Assembly (NCBI RefSeq): GCF_010894455.1
Contig: NZ_JAAIXY010000024.1
Coordinates: 124,001-188,000, forward strand
Source of the DNA: Myxococcus eversor
GTDB lineage: Bacteria > Myxococcota > Myxococcia > Myxococcales > Myxococcaceae
Direction of reading: 5' to 3'
Length of the DNA stretch: 64,000 nucleotides
In this document: one piece after another, positions 42,559-52,711 of the stretch
Numbering within the stretch: the first letter of the stretch is position 1
How the letters are laid out: every line of letters starts with the position of its first letter
Notes under the pieces: model-generated
The model's database searches: none
Told to the model about the DNA's origin: nothing
The model's input: the letters and a program-made list of their open reading frames with translations, nothing else
Translations under genes and position numbers: made by a program

Positions 42559-43681
42559 ATGGCGAACGATTCGATGGAGAAGATCAACGGCCTTCGGGAG
42601 CGCGTGTTGGCGCTCCGGGGGCATCTTTGACCTGGACCGCAAGCGGTCCCGCATCGCGTTGATTGAGCGTGAGAGCACGCTGCCCACCTTCTGGGACGAC
42701 AACACCAAGGCGCAGTCGATGTTGAAGGAGAAGTCCGCGCTGGAGGCGGGCGTGGCCTCCTACGACAAGGTGATGCGCGGGCTCGATGACGCGCAGACGC
42801 TGCTGGAGCTGGCGGCGGAGATGAGCGACGAGGACACGGCCCAGGAGGCGGAGGGCTCGCTCGCGGGGCTGGACGGCGACGTCGCGAAGCTGGAGCTGGC
42901 GCGCATGCTGTCTGGTGAGCAGGACCGCAGCAGCTGCTTCATGGACATCAACGCCGGCGCCGGTGGCACCGACTCGATGGACTGGGCGGCCATGCTGTTG
43001 CGCATGTACACGCGCTACTGTGAGACGAAGGGCTGGAAGGTGGAGATCAGCGACGAGGTGCCGGGCGAGGAGGCGGGCTTCAAGAACGTCTCGCTGCGCA
43101 TCGAAGGCGACTTCGCCTACGGCTACCTCAAGGCCGAGGTCGGCGTGCACCGGCTGGTGCGCATCTCCCCGTTCGACGCCAACGCGCGCCGGCAGACGGC
43201 CTTCGCTTCAGTGGACGTCTACCCGGAGGTGGATGACGCCATCCAGATCGACCTCCCGGAGAAGGACATCGAGCTGAAGTTCATCCGAGGCAGCGGCGCG
43301 GGTGGACAGAAGGTCAACAAGACGTCCTCCACCGCGCAGCTGCGCCACCTTCCCACGGGCATCATCGTCACCACGCAGACGGAGCGCTCCCAGTCGGCCA
43401 ACAAGGAAATGGCCTTCAAGATTCTGCGCGGCCGCCTGTACGAACTGGAGATGAAGAAGCGCGAGGCCGCGCGCGACGCCGCCGAGGCCGCGAAGAAGGA
43501 CATCTCCTTCGGCTCGCAGATCCGCTCCTACGTGCTGGCCCCCTACCGCATGGTGAAGGACCTGCGCACCGGCGTGGAGACGGGCAACGTGGACGCGGTG
43601 CTGGACGGTGATTTGGAGGAGTTCATTACCGCGCAGTTGTTGGGGGTGAAGAACCCCAACCGCAACGCGGCCATGGATTAG
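42559..43681 (+). CDS. prfB: Peptide chain release factor 2 (programmed +1 frameshift)
   Basis: RF2 terminates translation at UGA and UAA. The gene is read in two frames: 23 codons from ATG 42559 to an in-frame TGA at 42628-42630, then, after skipping base 42628, 350 codons to the stop at 43681, giving 373 residues. The second part carries the UGA-recognition tripeptide Ser203-Pro-Phe205 and the catalytic Gly248-Gly-Gln250 in SGAGGQKVNKTSS. The join gives GHL-DLDRKRSRIA, matching the family. The frameshift makes synthesis depend on RF2 level. Reading only the longer frame would lose the conserved N-terminus. Confidence 0.96.
42615..42631 (+). promoter_or_regulatory. prfB +1 programmed frameshift site
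   Basis: The site reads CGG GGG CAT CTT TGA C, that is, a Shine-Dalgarno-like G-run 3 bases before the slippery CTT and an in-frame TGA followed by C, a weak termination context. It is the well-known autoregulatory element of prfB: low RF2 causes pausing at TGA and slippage into the +1 frame. Confidence 0.95.
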
Positions 43682-43694
43682 CCGCGAGCACCCG

Positions 43695-43722
43695 GGAACC
43701 TTTTTCCGCGCCTTGTTGTCGG
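43695..43722 (+). promoter_or_regulatory. Candidate ECF-sigma autoregulatory promoter
   Basis: GGAACCT (43695-43701), a 16-base spacer and GTCGG (43718-43722) follow the RpoE-type ECF pattern of GGAAC plus GTC/TCT. It lies about 85 bases before the ECF sigma gene, where such factors usually promote themselves. The spacer contains CCGCGCC, which pairs with GGCGCGG at 43724-43730 to form a hairpin that could act after initiation. Confidence 0.55.
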
Positions 43723-43805
43723 AGGCGCGGTGGGGCAGGGGAACGGGATAGGCTCGAGGAGCAGTGGCCCCTCCTCCTCGGAGGGGCTGTCGCGGGAGGA
43801 CATCG

Positions 43806-44432
43806 GTGTCGCCGGGCGGCGTGCTCGAAATCGGACAGGACGGGCCGGCCGCGGATGCGACCGCGTCACGGCGCGAGGACGCGGCCCTGCTGGCCCGCCT
43901 GCGCCAGGGCGAGCCCGAGTCCTTCGAGCAACTGGTGCGCACGCACCAGGACCGGGTCTACGACTTCTGCGTCCGCATGGTGGGGGACCGCGAGGAGGCC
44001 CACGACCTGGTGCAGGAGATTTTCGTCAGCGTGCACCAGAACGTCCGCCGCTTCCGCGAGGACGCGAAGCTGTCCACCTGGCTGTTCCGAATCACGAAGA
44101 ACCACTGCATCAACCGGCTCAAGTACCTCAAGCGTCGCGGCCGGGGCCGCTCGGAGGAGTACGACGAGACGAGCGACCTGTGGGTGGACGGCCCGGGGGC
44201 GCCGCCCGCGCCGGATGCGGCCCTGGAGTCCGCGCGCGAGCGGGCCCGGGTGCAGTGGGCCATCTCCCAGCTCGAGCCGGATGCCCGCATGCTGGTGGCC
44301 CTGCGCGATATCGAGGGCCTGAGCTACGACGAAATCGTGGACATCACCGAGCTGCCCGAGGGCACGGTGAAGAGCCGGCTCCACCGGGCGCGCGAAAAGC
44401 TGGCGAACCTCCTGGGGCGGCTTGAGCCATGA
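43806..44432 (+). CDS. ECF-family (sigma-70 group 4) RNA polymerase sigma factor
   Basis: A 208-residue sigma factor. Region 2 spans about residues 30-110 (ESFEQLVRTHQDRVYDFCVRM, DLVQEIFVSVHQ, LSTWLFRITKNHCINRLK) and region 4 about 145-205 (DARMLVALRDIEGLSYDEI, LPEGTVKSRLHRAREKL). GTG at 43806 is chosen because GGGAGGA lies 5-6 bases before it; an upstream GTG at 43764 adds a Pro/Arg-rich segment. The anti-sigma gene overlaps by 4 bases, a typical RpoE-like pair. Myxococcus xanthus RpoE1 is of this type, but orthology was not tested. Confidence 0.92.
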   Translation: MSPGGVLEIGQDGPAADATASRREDAALLARLRQGEPESFEQLVRTHQDRVYDFCVRMVGDREEAHDLVQEIFVSVHQNVRRFREDAKLSTWLFRITKNHCINRLKYLKRRGRGRSEEYDETSDLWVDGPGAPPAPDAALESARERARVQWAISQLEPDARMLVALRDIEGLSYDEIVDITELPEGTVKSRLHRAREKLANLLGRLEP

Positions 44433-44812
44433 GTGGATTCCATCGCAGACTCCCGGACGTGGACCCGCACCTGAACCACCGCGAGGCCAAGGCCCTCTTC
44501 TTCGCGCTCGCTGACGACGAGCTGCCTGCCCCCCAGGCGCAGGCGGTGCGTACACACCTGGACGGCTGCGACGAGTGCCGCCAGGGGTGGGAGGGATATT
44601 CGCGGACCGTACGACGTCTCCAGGGCGTGGAGCGGGAGAAGGCCCCGCCCGCGCTGGCGTCGCTGGTGATGACTCGCGTGCGTCGTCAGCGTCGTTTCGG
44701 GCTGAAGGGCCTGCACATGGCCCACATGCAGCACCGCTTTCCGGTGGAGATCCTCATCCCCCTGCTGCTCGCCGCGGCGGTGGCCGCCTTCCTGGTGATG
44801 GCCGCCCCCTGA
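44429..44812 (+). CDS. Zinc-binding anti-sigma factor (ZAS type)
   Basis: A 127-residue protein with the ZAS zinc motif His43...Cys47-x-x-Cys50 (HLDGCDECRQGW) and one C-terminal membrane helix (about 105-125). Such proteins hold their sigma factor at the membrane until a signal, often thiol or envelope stress, releases it. The ATG overlaps the sigma stop (ATGA), so stoichiometric synthesis is likely. No third gene, such as a periplasmic co-regulator, follows; the transcript ends before lysS, which has its own promoter. Confidence 0.87.
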   Translation: MSGFHRRLPDVDPHLNHREAKALFFALADDELPAPQAQAVRTHLDGCDECRQGWEGYSRTVRRLQGVEREKAPPALASLVMTRVRRQRRFGLKGLHMAHMQHRFPVEILIPLLLAAAVAAFLVMAAP

Positions 44813-44831
44813 AGCTTCCCGATGTGTTGCG

Positions 44832-44860
44832 TTGCGTCCTGAGGGAGCCTTGGCTACGGT
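44832..44860 (+). promoter_or_regulatory. Promoter of lysS
   Basis: TTGCGT (44832-44837), a 17-base spacer and TACGGT (44855-44860). A start near 44867 leaves a leader of about 19 bases including GGAAGGG before the ATG. Confidence 0.55.
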
Positions 44861-44885
44861 GCCGCGCCTCTTGGAAGGGCGCGCG

Positions 44886-46418
44886 ATGGCTGACGACCAG
44901 AACAACGACCTGGGCTCGAAGGAGCAGGAAATCTACGACCAGCGGCTGGAGAAGGCCGCGAAATGGCGTGAGGCCGGCTTCAACCCTTACGGCAATGGCC
45001 ACCGCCCCCAGCACCTCGCGGCCGACATCCTCGCGAAACACGCGGACGCCACCCCGGAGGCGCTGGAGCAGACGCCCGCGACCTACGAGGTCGCGGGGCG
45101 GCTCGTGGCCATGCGCTCGTTCGGCAAGGCCGCCTTCATCAAGCTGAGAGATCGCTCCGGCGAAATCCAGGTCCACATGAAGAAGGACGCGCTCGCGGAG
45201 GCGTACGAGGTCTTCAAGCTGTGTGATTTGGGCGACTTCCTGGGCGTCACCGGCACGCTGTTCCGCTCGAAGACGGGCGAGCTGACGCTGGCGGCGACGA
45301 AGTTCGCGCCGCTCACCAAGTCCCTGCGGCCCCTGCCGGAGAAGTGGCACGGCCTGACGGACGTGGAGATCCGCTACCGCCAGCGCTACCTGGACCTCGT
45401 GTCCAACCCGGAGGTGAAGCAGACCTTCCTCCGGCGCAACAAGCTCATCCGCTTCCTGCGCTCCTTCCTCGACGGGCGTGACTTCGTCGAGGTGGAGACG
45501 CCGATGATGCACCCGCTGGTGTCGGGCGCCGCGGCGCGGCCGTTCACCACGCACCACAACGCGCTCGACATCGACCTGTACATGCGCATCGCTCCAGAGC
45601 TGTACCTGAAGCGACTGGTGGTGGGCGGCCTGGAGCGCGTCTACGAGGTGAACCGGAACTTCCGCAACGAGGGCATCAGCACCCGGCACAACCCCGAGTT
45701 CACCATGCTCGAGTTCTATCAGGCGTACGCCACGTACGAGGACCTGATGGACCTGAGCGAGGAGATGATTTCGGAGGCGGCCAAGGCCGTCACCGGCGAC
45801 TCCAAGGTGAAGTACGGCGAGCACGTGCTGGACTTCGGCAAGGGCTGGAAGCGCATCTCCATGGTGGAGGCCATCCGCGAGGCCGTGGGCGGCGGGACGC
45901 TCACCGACAAGGACATGGCGGACGCGGACAAGCTCCGCCACGAGCTGCTCAAGACGGCGCACGCCGAGTCCGAGCGGCGCGCCATCGACACGATGAACCA
46001 CGGGGAGCTGGTGGGCGCCCTCTTCGAGGCCCACGTCGAGCACACCCTGATTCATCCCACCTTCATCACCCATTTCCCCACCGCCGTCTCCCCGCTGGCC
46101 CGCAGGAACGACCAGAATCCGGAAATCGCGGACCGGTTCGAGCTGTATGTGGCGGGGCGGGAAATCGCGAACGCCTTCTCCGAGCTGAACGACCCGTTGG
46201 ACCAGAAGGGCCGCTTCCAGGCCCAGCTCGACGCCAAGCAGCGCGGACAGCAGGAGACGATGGACTACGACGAGGATTACATCCGGGCACTCGAGCACGG
46301 CATGCCTCCCACCGCGGGTGAAGGCATCGGGATTGATCGGCTCGCGATGCTGTTCACGGATGCGCAGAGCATCCGCGACGTCATCCTGTTTCCCCTCCTC
46401 AAGCCACTGGCGAAGTAG
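44886..46418 (+). CDS. lysS: Lysyl-tRNA synthetase, class II
   Basis: A 510-residue class II synthetase that charges tRNA-Lys. An N-terminal OB-fold (about 60-170, GRLVAMRSFGKAAFIKLRD) is followed by the catalytic domain with motif 2 NFRNEGISTRHNPEFTMLEF and motif 3 GIGIDRLAML at the end. The ATG at 44886 has GGAAGGG just upstream; an in-frame GTG at 44832 lies inside the promoter. The next gene begins 12 bases after the stop, so lysS may be co-transcribed with the Lol genes. Confidence 0.97.
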   Translation: MADDQNNDLGSKEQEIYDQRLEKAAKWREAGFNPYGNGHRPQHLAADILAKHADATPEALEQTPATYEVAGRLVAMRSFGKAAFIKLRDRSGEIQVHMKKDALAEAYEVFKLCDLGDFLGVTGTLFRSKTGELTLAATKFAPLTKSLRPLPEKWHGLTDVEIRYRQRYLDLVSNPEVKQTFLRRNKLIRFLRSFLDGRDFVEVETPMMHPLVSGAAARPFTTHHNALDIDLYMRIAPELYLKRLVVGGLERVYEVNRNFRNEGISTRHNPEFTMLEFYQAYATYEDLMDLSEEMISEAAKAVTGDSKVKYGEHVLDFGKGWKRISMVEAIREAVGGGTLTDKDMADADKLRHELLKTAHAESERRAIDTMNHGELVGALFEAHVEHTLIHPTFITHFPTAVSPLARRNDQNPEIADRFELYVAGREIANAFSELNDPLDQKGRFQAQLDAKQRGQQETMDYDEDYIRALEHGMPPTAGEGIGIDRLAMLFTDAQSIRDVILFPLLKPLAK

Positions 46419-46430
46419 CCAGGAGGCCAA

Positions 46431-48824
46431 GTGCACTCGGCAGAACGGCAGACCGTCCACCGCTGGATTCTCCTCTGGGCCGGGGCCCTCGTGGCCCTGG
46501 TGGGATTCATCCTGCTCGCGTGGTCCATCTCCGCGTCCGGCGCCTGGGCGGAGGTCAGCTCCGCTTTGGGGTTGTCCCTGTTCGGCTGGGGCGGGGTGCT
46601 CCAGGCCATCAACGCGGCCTCCCTCCTGCCGGCGCATGCGGCGGTGAAGGAATCGCTTCCTCCGGCCGGCACCTGGTCGCTCGTCTCCGGCACCCTCATC
46701 TGGCTGCTGGGCTGGGGACTGGTCGCCGCGGGCACCCGCCGCGCTCCGGCGTCGACGGAAGGTCCGAGCCTCGCGGCCGGGGCTCCGCTCTACCCGCGCC
46801 TGGCGCGCTACCGGGACTTCTACTGGAGCACGCTGGGGGCCTACGGCGGCGGCATCCTGCTCGCCGAGCTGGTGCTCGTCCTCCTCCAGACGGTGCTGTC
46901 CAGCGGCGTGCCCTCCACGGATTTGAGCGCGGTGAAGGACTCGGGCGGGGGGCTGTCGCTGCCTCCCACCGGCGCGTTCGCCATCTCCCTGGTGATTGGC
47001 GCCGCGGTCGCCTTCATCTCCGGCTTCATCGGGGCTTCACGCGCGCAGCGGCTGTCGCTGCCGGAAGCCACCATCGGCGTGCTCTACCTGGGCCTGCCCG
47101 TCCCCATCCTCTTCACCCTGATGGAGCGGATTCCCTGGCTCCAGCTCCAGCTCGGCTACCGGCTGCGCGAGGTGACGTATGTGGCGAGCCTGCTCGGCCG
47201 TCCGGAGCTGGCGTACTGGCTGACCTTCACCGGCCTGGTGCTGGCGCTGGTGCTGGGCATCAACACGGGCTTCGTCGCCGCCGGCAGCGGGCGCGTGGAC
47301 CTGAAGCTGGGCTTCGAGCTGTTCGTCGCGCGCCGCCATGTCGCGGTGTTCCGCCCGTCGCTGCTCTTGGGGACGCTGGCGGTGCTGATGTTCGGCATCA
47401 TCCCGCCCCTGCTCGTCTACTTCATCATCCGCGCCGCCGAGGCCGCGGTGGAGCGCACCCGCATCCGCGCGCTGGGCCTGTCGGACCCTCTGGCCGCGTC
47501 GGAGGCGCTGCACTCGCTGAAGCTCCGTGAGCAGTCGCCCACCATGATGATGACCGCCCTGTCGGTGGGCGGCGTGGGCGTGGGCGTGATGGCGCTCATC
47601 ATCGTCCTGTCGGTGATGAGCGGCTTCGAGGCGGACCTCCAGAAGAAGATCCTGGGCACCAACGCGCACGCGGTGGTGACGCGGTACGCCGGTGATTTGC
47701 CCGAGTACGCCAAGGTGATGGAGTCCATCCGCAAGGTTCCCGGCATCGCGGGGCAGACGCCCTTCATCATCAACCAGGTGATGATCGCCTCCGAGGGCAA
47801 CGTCGACGGCGTCATCATCAAGGGCATCGACCCGGCCACGGTGGGCGAAGTCACGGACCTGCCCCGCAACATCCTTGGCAACAACTCGCTCGACATCCTC
47901 TACACGCCGGAGAAGATCCTCTCGCGCGGCATGGACGAGGAAGAGACCGAAGCTCCCAAGGACGGCGGGGAAGGGGAGGAGGGCGGAGACGACATCATCC
48001 GCCGCTCCGGCAAGCCGACGAAGCCGCCCGTATTGCCCGGCATCGTCATCGGCCGCGAGCTGGCCGCGTCGCTGCGCGTGGTGGTGGGGGACAGGGTGAA
48101 CGTGGTGTCGCCCCTGGGCACGGAGCTCGGGCCCACGGGGCCCATCCCCAAGAACCGGGCCTTCCGCGTGGCGGCCGTCTTCTACTCGGGGATGTACGAG
48201 TACGACTCCAAGTTCGTCTACATCCTGCTCAAGGAAGCGCAGGACTTCTTCAACATCCAGGGCGCGTCCGGCATCGAGCTGAAGGTGGTCGACATCGATG
48301 ACGCCCGGCGCATCTCCGGCCAGGTGGTGAAGCTGCTCGGTGGGTACCCCTACCGCGCCCGTGACTGGGGCGAGATGAACAAGAACCTCTTCTCCGCGCT
48401 GCGCCTGGAGAAGCTGGTGATGGGCATCATCCTCTCCATCATCATCATCGTGGCCGCGGGCCTCATCGTCGCCACGGTCATCATGCTGGTGCTGGAGAAG
48501 CGCAAGGAGATCTCCGTCCTCAAGGCGCTGGGTGTCCCCGATGGCGGCATCGTGAAGATCTTCCTCGCGGAAGGCCTCCAGATTGGCGTCGCCGGAGGGC
48601 TGTTGGGCCTGTTCTCCGGCCTCGCCTGGTGCTTCTTCATCGAGAAGGTCGGCATCAAGCTGGACCCGGAGGTCTATTACATCCCCGCGCTGCCGGTGCG
48701 CATCGAACCTTTGCAGACCGCGCTGGCTGTCGTCATCGCGGTGCTCGTCACCTACCTGGCTTCCATCTATCCGGCCCTCAAGGCCAGCAGCGTGGAACCG
48801 GTGGAAGGGCTGAAGGCGGAGTAG
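46431..48824 (+). CDS. LolC/LolE-family lipoprotein-releasing permease with a large N-terminal membrane extension
   Basis: A 797-residue inner-membrane protein. Residues about 353-797 are a LolC/E permease (SEALHSLKLREQSPTMMMTA, a periplasmic domain, and three C-terminal helices with EKRKEISVLKALG). Residues 1-350 add about eight predicted membrane helices that ordinary LolC/E proteins of about 400 residues lack. The periplasmic domain also has an acidic insert (EEETEAPKDGGEGEEGG). GTG at 46431 follows AGGAGG. lolD begins 2 bases after the stop, so together they form the exporter that releases outer-membrane lipoproteins to LolA; no separate second permease is encoded here. Confidence 0.85.
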   Translation: MHSAERQTVHRWILLWAGALVALVGFILLAWSISASGAWAEVSSALGLSLFGWGGVLQAINAASLLPAHAAVKESLPPAGTWSLVSGTLIWLLGWGLVAAGTRRAPASTEGPSLAAGAPLYPRLARYRDFYWSTLGAYGGGILLAELVLVLLQTVLSSGVPSTDLSAVKDSGGGLSLPPTGAFAISLVIGAAVAFISGFIGASRAQRLSLPEATIGVLYLGLPVPILFTLMERIPWLQLQLGYRLREVTYVASLLGRPELAYWLTFTGLVLALVLGINTGFVAAGSGRVDLKLGFELFVARRHVAVFRPSLLLGTLAVLMFGIIPPLLVYFIIRAAEAAVERTRIRALGLSDPLAASEALHSLKLREQSPTMMMTALSVGGVGVGVMALIIVLSVMSGFEADLQKKILGTNAHAVVTRYAGDLPEYAKVMESIRKVPGIAGQTPFIINQVMIASEGNVDGVIIKGIDPATVGEVTDLPRNILGNNSLDILYTPEKILSRGMDEEETEAPKDGGEGEEGGDDIIRRSGKPTKPPVLPGIVIGRELAASLRVVVGDRVNVVSPLGTELGPTGPIPKNRAFRVAAVFYSGMYEYDSKFVYILLKEAQDFFNIQGASGIELKVVDIDDARRISGQVVKLLGGYPYRARDWGEMNKNLFSALRLEKLVMGIILSIIIIVAAGLIVATVIMLVLEKRKEISVLKALGVPDGGIVKIFLAEGLQIGVAGGLLGLFSGLAWCFFIEKVGIKLDPEVYYIPALPVRIEPLQTALAVVIAVLVTYLASIYPALKASSVEPVEGLKAE

Positions 48825-48826
48825 CC

Positions 48827-49501
<675 letters not shown>

Positions 49502-49547
49502 TGGCTCCGCGCTTTTGGATTGAGGGCGTCGCGCCCCTTCCCGTACA

Positions 49548-52037
49548 TTGCCCCGCCTTTCTCTGGCCGGTCTCCCCTTGAGGCACCCCGTTCTGTCCCG
49601 CAAGTCACTGCTCCCGCTGCTGGCGGTCGTCCTGTGGTCGCTCGTGCCTGGCTCCGTCCAGGCGCAGGTGAACGGGGGTGCGCCCTCAGCGACCCCGGTT
49701 CCGAGCGCCCCGGCCCCCGCTCCTGAACGTCCCCAGGACGCCCCTGTCGACACCTCCCCCGCCGACGAAGCCCCCGCGTCCGAGGATGACCTCAACCGGG
49801 TGGTGGAGGTTCGCGTCGAAGGCAACAAGCGCGTGGAGGCGGAGGCCATCCGTCGCGCCTTGCGCACCAAGGTCGGCCAGCCCCTGGCGTCCGCCCGGAG
49901 CGCCGAGGACCTCCGGGCCGTGTGGGCCCTGGGGTACTTCCAGAACGTGGAGCTGCTCGTGCAGCGGCTGCCGCGCGGTGTCGCCTACGTCGTCCGCGTC
50001 GAGGAGCGGCCCATCGTCCGGTGGGTGACGCTCCAGGGCAACGAGGAGCTGAGCCGGGACGACCTGAAGGAAGAAATCGAGGCCAAGCCCAACACGATTC
50101 TGGAGCTGGAGACCGTGCGCAGCACGGTGAAGAAGATCCAGGCCAAGTACGTGGAGAAGGGCTTCTTCCTCGCCGAGGTCAAGTACCAGATCAAGCCCAA
50201 CGAGGGCGGCAGCGTCGACGTGCTCATCATCATCAACGAGCACGCCAAGGTGATGGTGAAGCAGATCACCTTCATCGGCGCGGAGAAGGTCTCTCCGGCG
50301 GAGCTCAAGGAGACGATGATCACCCGCGAGGGTGGCTTCCTCTCCTTCTTCTCGGGTGAGGGCACCTACCGCGAAGAAGCGTTCCAGCGCGACCTGGCCG
50401 TCATCCAGATCGCCTACTACGACCGCGGCTTCATCAACGTCAAGATCGACAAGCCCACGGTCCAGCTCAGCGCGGACAAGCGCTACATCTACATCACCCT
50501 GCGCATCACCGAGGGCGAGCCCTACGACATCGGGAAGATCGACTTCTCCGGAGACCTGCTCTCCGACGTGTCGAAGGAGCAGATGGCCAGGCTGATGAAG
50601 TCGACGCCGGGCCAGCGCTTCAACCGCTCGCAGCTGTCGCAGGACATCCTGGGCCTGTCGGACGTCTACTTCGACCGGGGCTTCGCGTACGCGAACATCA
50701 ACCCCGTCACCAGCGTCAACGCGGACAACCGCACGGTGGACCTGACCTTCGATGTGCAGAAGGGCCCCCAGGTCACCATCGAGCGCATCGACGTCGTCGG
50801 CAACAGCAAGACGCGCGACAAGGTCATCCGCCGCGAGCTGCGCGTGTACGAGGGCGAGCTCTACAGCGGCACCGGTGTGCGCCGCAGCAAGGAGCGCGTC
50901 ACCGCGCTGGGCTTCTTCGAGACGGTGGAGATCACCCAACGCGCGGGAAGCACCGACGACACCATCGTCCTCCAGGTGGAGGTGAAGGAGAAGGCCACCG
51001 GTACCTTCCAGGTGGGCCTGGGCTTCTCCAACGTGGAGAACTTCATCTTCACGGCGCAGATCTCCCAGAACAACTTCCTGGGCTGGGGCCAGAGCGTCTC
51101 CGCGTCCGCGCAGATTTCAGGCCTGCGCTCCCTGGTGCAGCTGTCGTTCTATGACCCGTACTTCCTGGACACCAACTACCTGTTGTCCGCGGAGTTCTTC
51201 CGCGTCCAGGCCGACTACGACGGCTTCATCCGCAACTCCACCGGTGGCACCATCTCCATCGGCTACCAGTTCATCGACGACCTGCTCGGCACCATCGGCT
51301 ACACCCGTGAGTGGGTGAACGTGGAGGCGGGCTCGAACCTGGGCGCCGTGCTCCTGGCCAACCAGTTCCTGTCCGGCACCACCAGCGCGGCGCGCCTGTC
51401 GCTGTCGTTCGACCGCCGAGACAACCGCCTGTTCCCGTCGCGCGGCTTCATCCACTACGGCTCGGTGGAGCTGGCCCCGGACTTCCTGGGCGGCACGTTC
51501 CTCTTCAACCGGTACACGGCCTACTCGCGCCTGTACTTCCCGATGCCGCTGGGCTTCGTCTTCAAGACGAACGCAACCATCGGCTACATCCAGCAGCTCG
51601 ACTCGAACAAGCCGCTGCCCATCTCCGAGCTGTACTACGTCGGTGGCATCAACAGCGTCCGCGGCTACTACCTGCGCAGCATCAGCCCCTCGGTGAAGGT
51701 GCCCCGCTCCGGCAACCCGGACGCCACCGTCACGGACTTCCTCGTCGGCGGCAACAAGCAGCTCGTCTTCAACTTCGAGCTGGAGTTCCCCATCTTCGAG
51801 AAGGCCGGCCTGAGAGGCGTGCTCTTCTATGACGCGGGCAATGCTTTCGGCTCGAACGAGCGCTTCTTCCAGGACCGACAGGACAAGCTGCCGCTCGGCC
51901 TGTTCCACTCCGCGGGCTTTGGCTTCCGCTGGTTCAGCCCCATCGGCCCCTTGCGCTTCGAGTGGGGCATCCCGCTGACCAGGCGGCCGGAAGACGACCG
52001 GATTCTGTTCGAGTTCACTATCGGCAACTTCTTCTGA
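49548..52037 (+). CDS. bamA: Outer-membrane protein assembly factor BamA
   Basis: An 829-residue Omp85 protein. A signal peptide (through PGSVQAQ) and a Pro/Ala-rich stretch are followed by five POTRA domains (about 80-430) and a 16-strand barrel ending in an aromatic residue (FEFTIGNFF). BamA folds and inserts outer-membrane proteins. No ATG is available: TTG at 49548 or TTG at 49578 could start it, the second giving a more usual signal peptide (RHPVLSRKSLLP); both lack a strong ribosome site. TACATT at 49544-49549 resembles a -10 element. Skp/OmpH follows, the common bamA-skp-lpxD order. Confidence 0.94.
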   Translation: MPRLSLAGLPLRHPVLSRKSLLPLLAVVLWSLVPGSVQAQVNGGAPSATPVPSAPAPAPERPQDAPVDTSPADEAPASEDDLNRVVEVRVEGNKRVEAEAIRRALRTKVGQPLASARSAEDLRAVWALGYFQNVELLVQRLPRGVAYVVRVEERPIVRWVTLQGNEELSRDDLKEEIEAKPNTILELETVRSTVKKIQAKYVEKGFFLAEVKYQIKPNEGGSVDVLIIINEHAKVMVKQITFIGAEKVSPAELKETMITREGGFLSFFSGEGTYREEAFQRDLAVIQIAYYDRGFINVKIDKPTVQLSADKRYIYITLRITEGEPYDIGKIDFSGDLLSDVSKEQMARLMKSTPGQRFNRSQLSQDILGLSDVYFDRGFAYANINPVTSVNADNRTVDLTFDVQKGPQVTIERIDVVGNSKTRDKVIRRELRVYEGELYSGTGVRRSKERVTALGFFETVEITQRAGSTDDTIVLQVEVKEKATGTFQVGLGFSNVENFIFTAQISQNNFLGWGQSVSASAQISGLRSLVQLSFYDPYFLDTNYLLSAEFFRVQADYDGFIRNSTGGTISIGYQFIDDLLGTIGYTREWVNVEAGSNLGAVLLANQFLSGTTSAARLSLSFDRRDNRLFPSRGFIHYGSVELAPDFLGGTFLFNRYTAYSRLYFPMPLGFVFKTNATIGYIQQLDSNKPLPISELYYVGGINSVRGYYLRSISPSVKVPRSGNPDATVTDFLVGGNKQLVFNFELEFPIFEKAGLRGVLFYDAGNAFGSNERFFQDRQDKLPLGLFHSAGFGFRWFSPIGPLRFEWGIPLTRRPEDDRILFEFTIGNFF

Positions 52038-52140
52038 TAAGCCGTCGTCCGTCGTCCCGGCCCCGCCCTGGCGGGAAGGGTTGAACAAGCCCGGGCGTCT
52101 GACGTCGGACCCTGTACCCTTCCCTGAGGAGCTGTTGAAC

Positions 52141-52701
52141 ATGTCGCTTCGCACCACTGTCGCGGCCATGGCCGCCGTCCTGTCGCTTGCCCTGCCGGTG
52201 GCCGCCTCGGCCGCCGACCTGAAGGTCGCCTACGTGGACCTCCAGCGCGTCCTTCTCGAGGTGGACGACGGCAAGGCCGCCAAGGCTCGCCTCCAGAAGT
52301 GGCTGGAGGGCAAGCAGAAGGAAATCGACGCCGAGCAGACCGCGCTGCGCACGGAGAAGGAGACGCTGGACAAGCAGGCCAGCGCGATGACTCCCGACGT
52401 CCGTGCCCAGAAGGAAGCGGACCTGCAGCGCAAGGTGATGGTGCTCGCCCAGAAGTGGGAGAAGAGCCGCGGCGAGGCCGCCACCAAGGAGCGCCAGGAG
52501 ATGGAGCCCATCATCAACAAGATCGACCAGGTGGTGGCGTCCATCGCCCAGCGGGACGACCTGGGCATGGTCCTGGACAAGCGCGACTCGGGCATCGTCT
52601 TCGCGAAGGCCCAGTACGACATCTCCAACGAAGTGATTCGCTCGTACAACAGCTCGAAGACGACGAAGACGACGGCGGCGAAGGACGCCCCGACGAAGTA
52701 A
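52141..52701 (+). CDS. skp: OmpH/Skp-family periplasmic chaperone
   Basis: A 186-residue secreted protein with a signal peptide cut near ASAAD (about residue 24), [21 protein letters not shown] as the family start, and a long Lys/Glu/Gln-rich helical coiled section (about 45-140) like the tentacles of Skp. Skp holds unfolded outer-membrane proteins on the way to BamA. The ATG at 52141 is preceded by GAGGAG at 52126-52131; an in-frame TTG at 52081 was rejected because it would displace the signal peptide. The tail is Thr/Lys-rich. Confidence 0.9.
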   Translation: MSLRTTVAAMAAVLSLALPVAASAADLKVAYVDLQRVLLEVDDGKAAKARLQKWLEGKQKEIDAEQTALRTEKETLDKQASAMTPDVRAQKEADLQRKVMVLAQKWEKSRGEAATKERQEMEPIINKIDQVVASIAQRDDLGMVLDKRDSGIVFAKAQYDISNEVIRSYNSSKTTKTTAAKDAPTK

Positions 52702-52711
52702 TCGGCTCCAC

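Noticed and set aside
43764-43805. Longer start for the ECF sigma factor
   Set aside because: The extra residues are Pro/Arg-rich and the GTG at 43806 has a much better placed GGGAGGA ribosome site.
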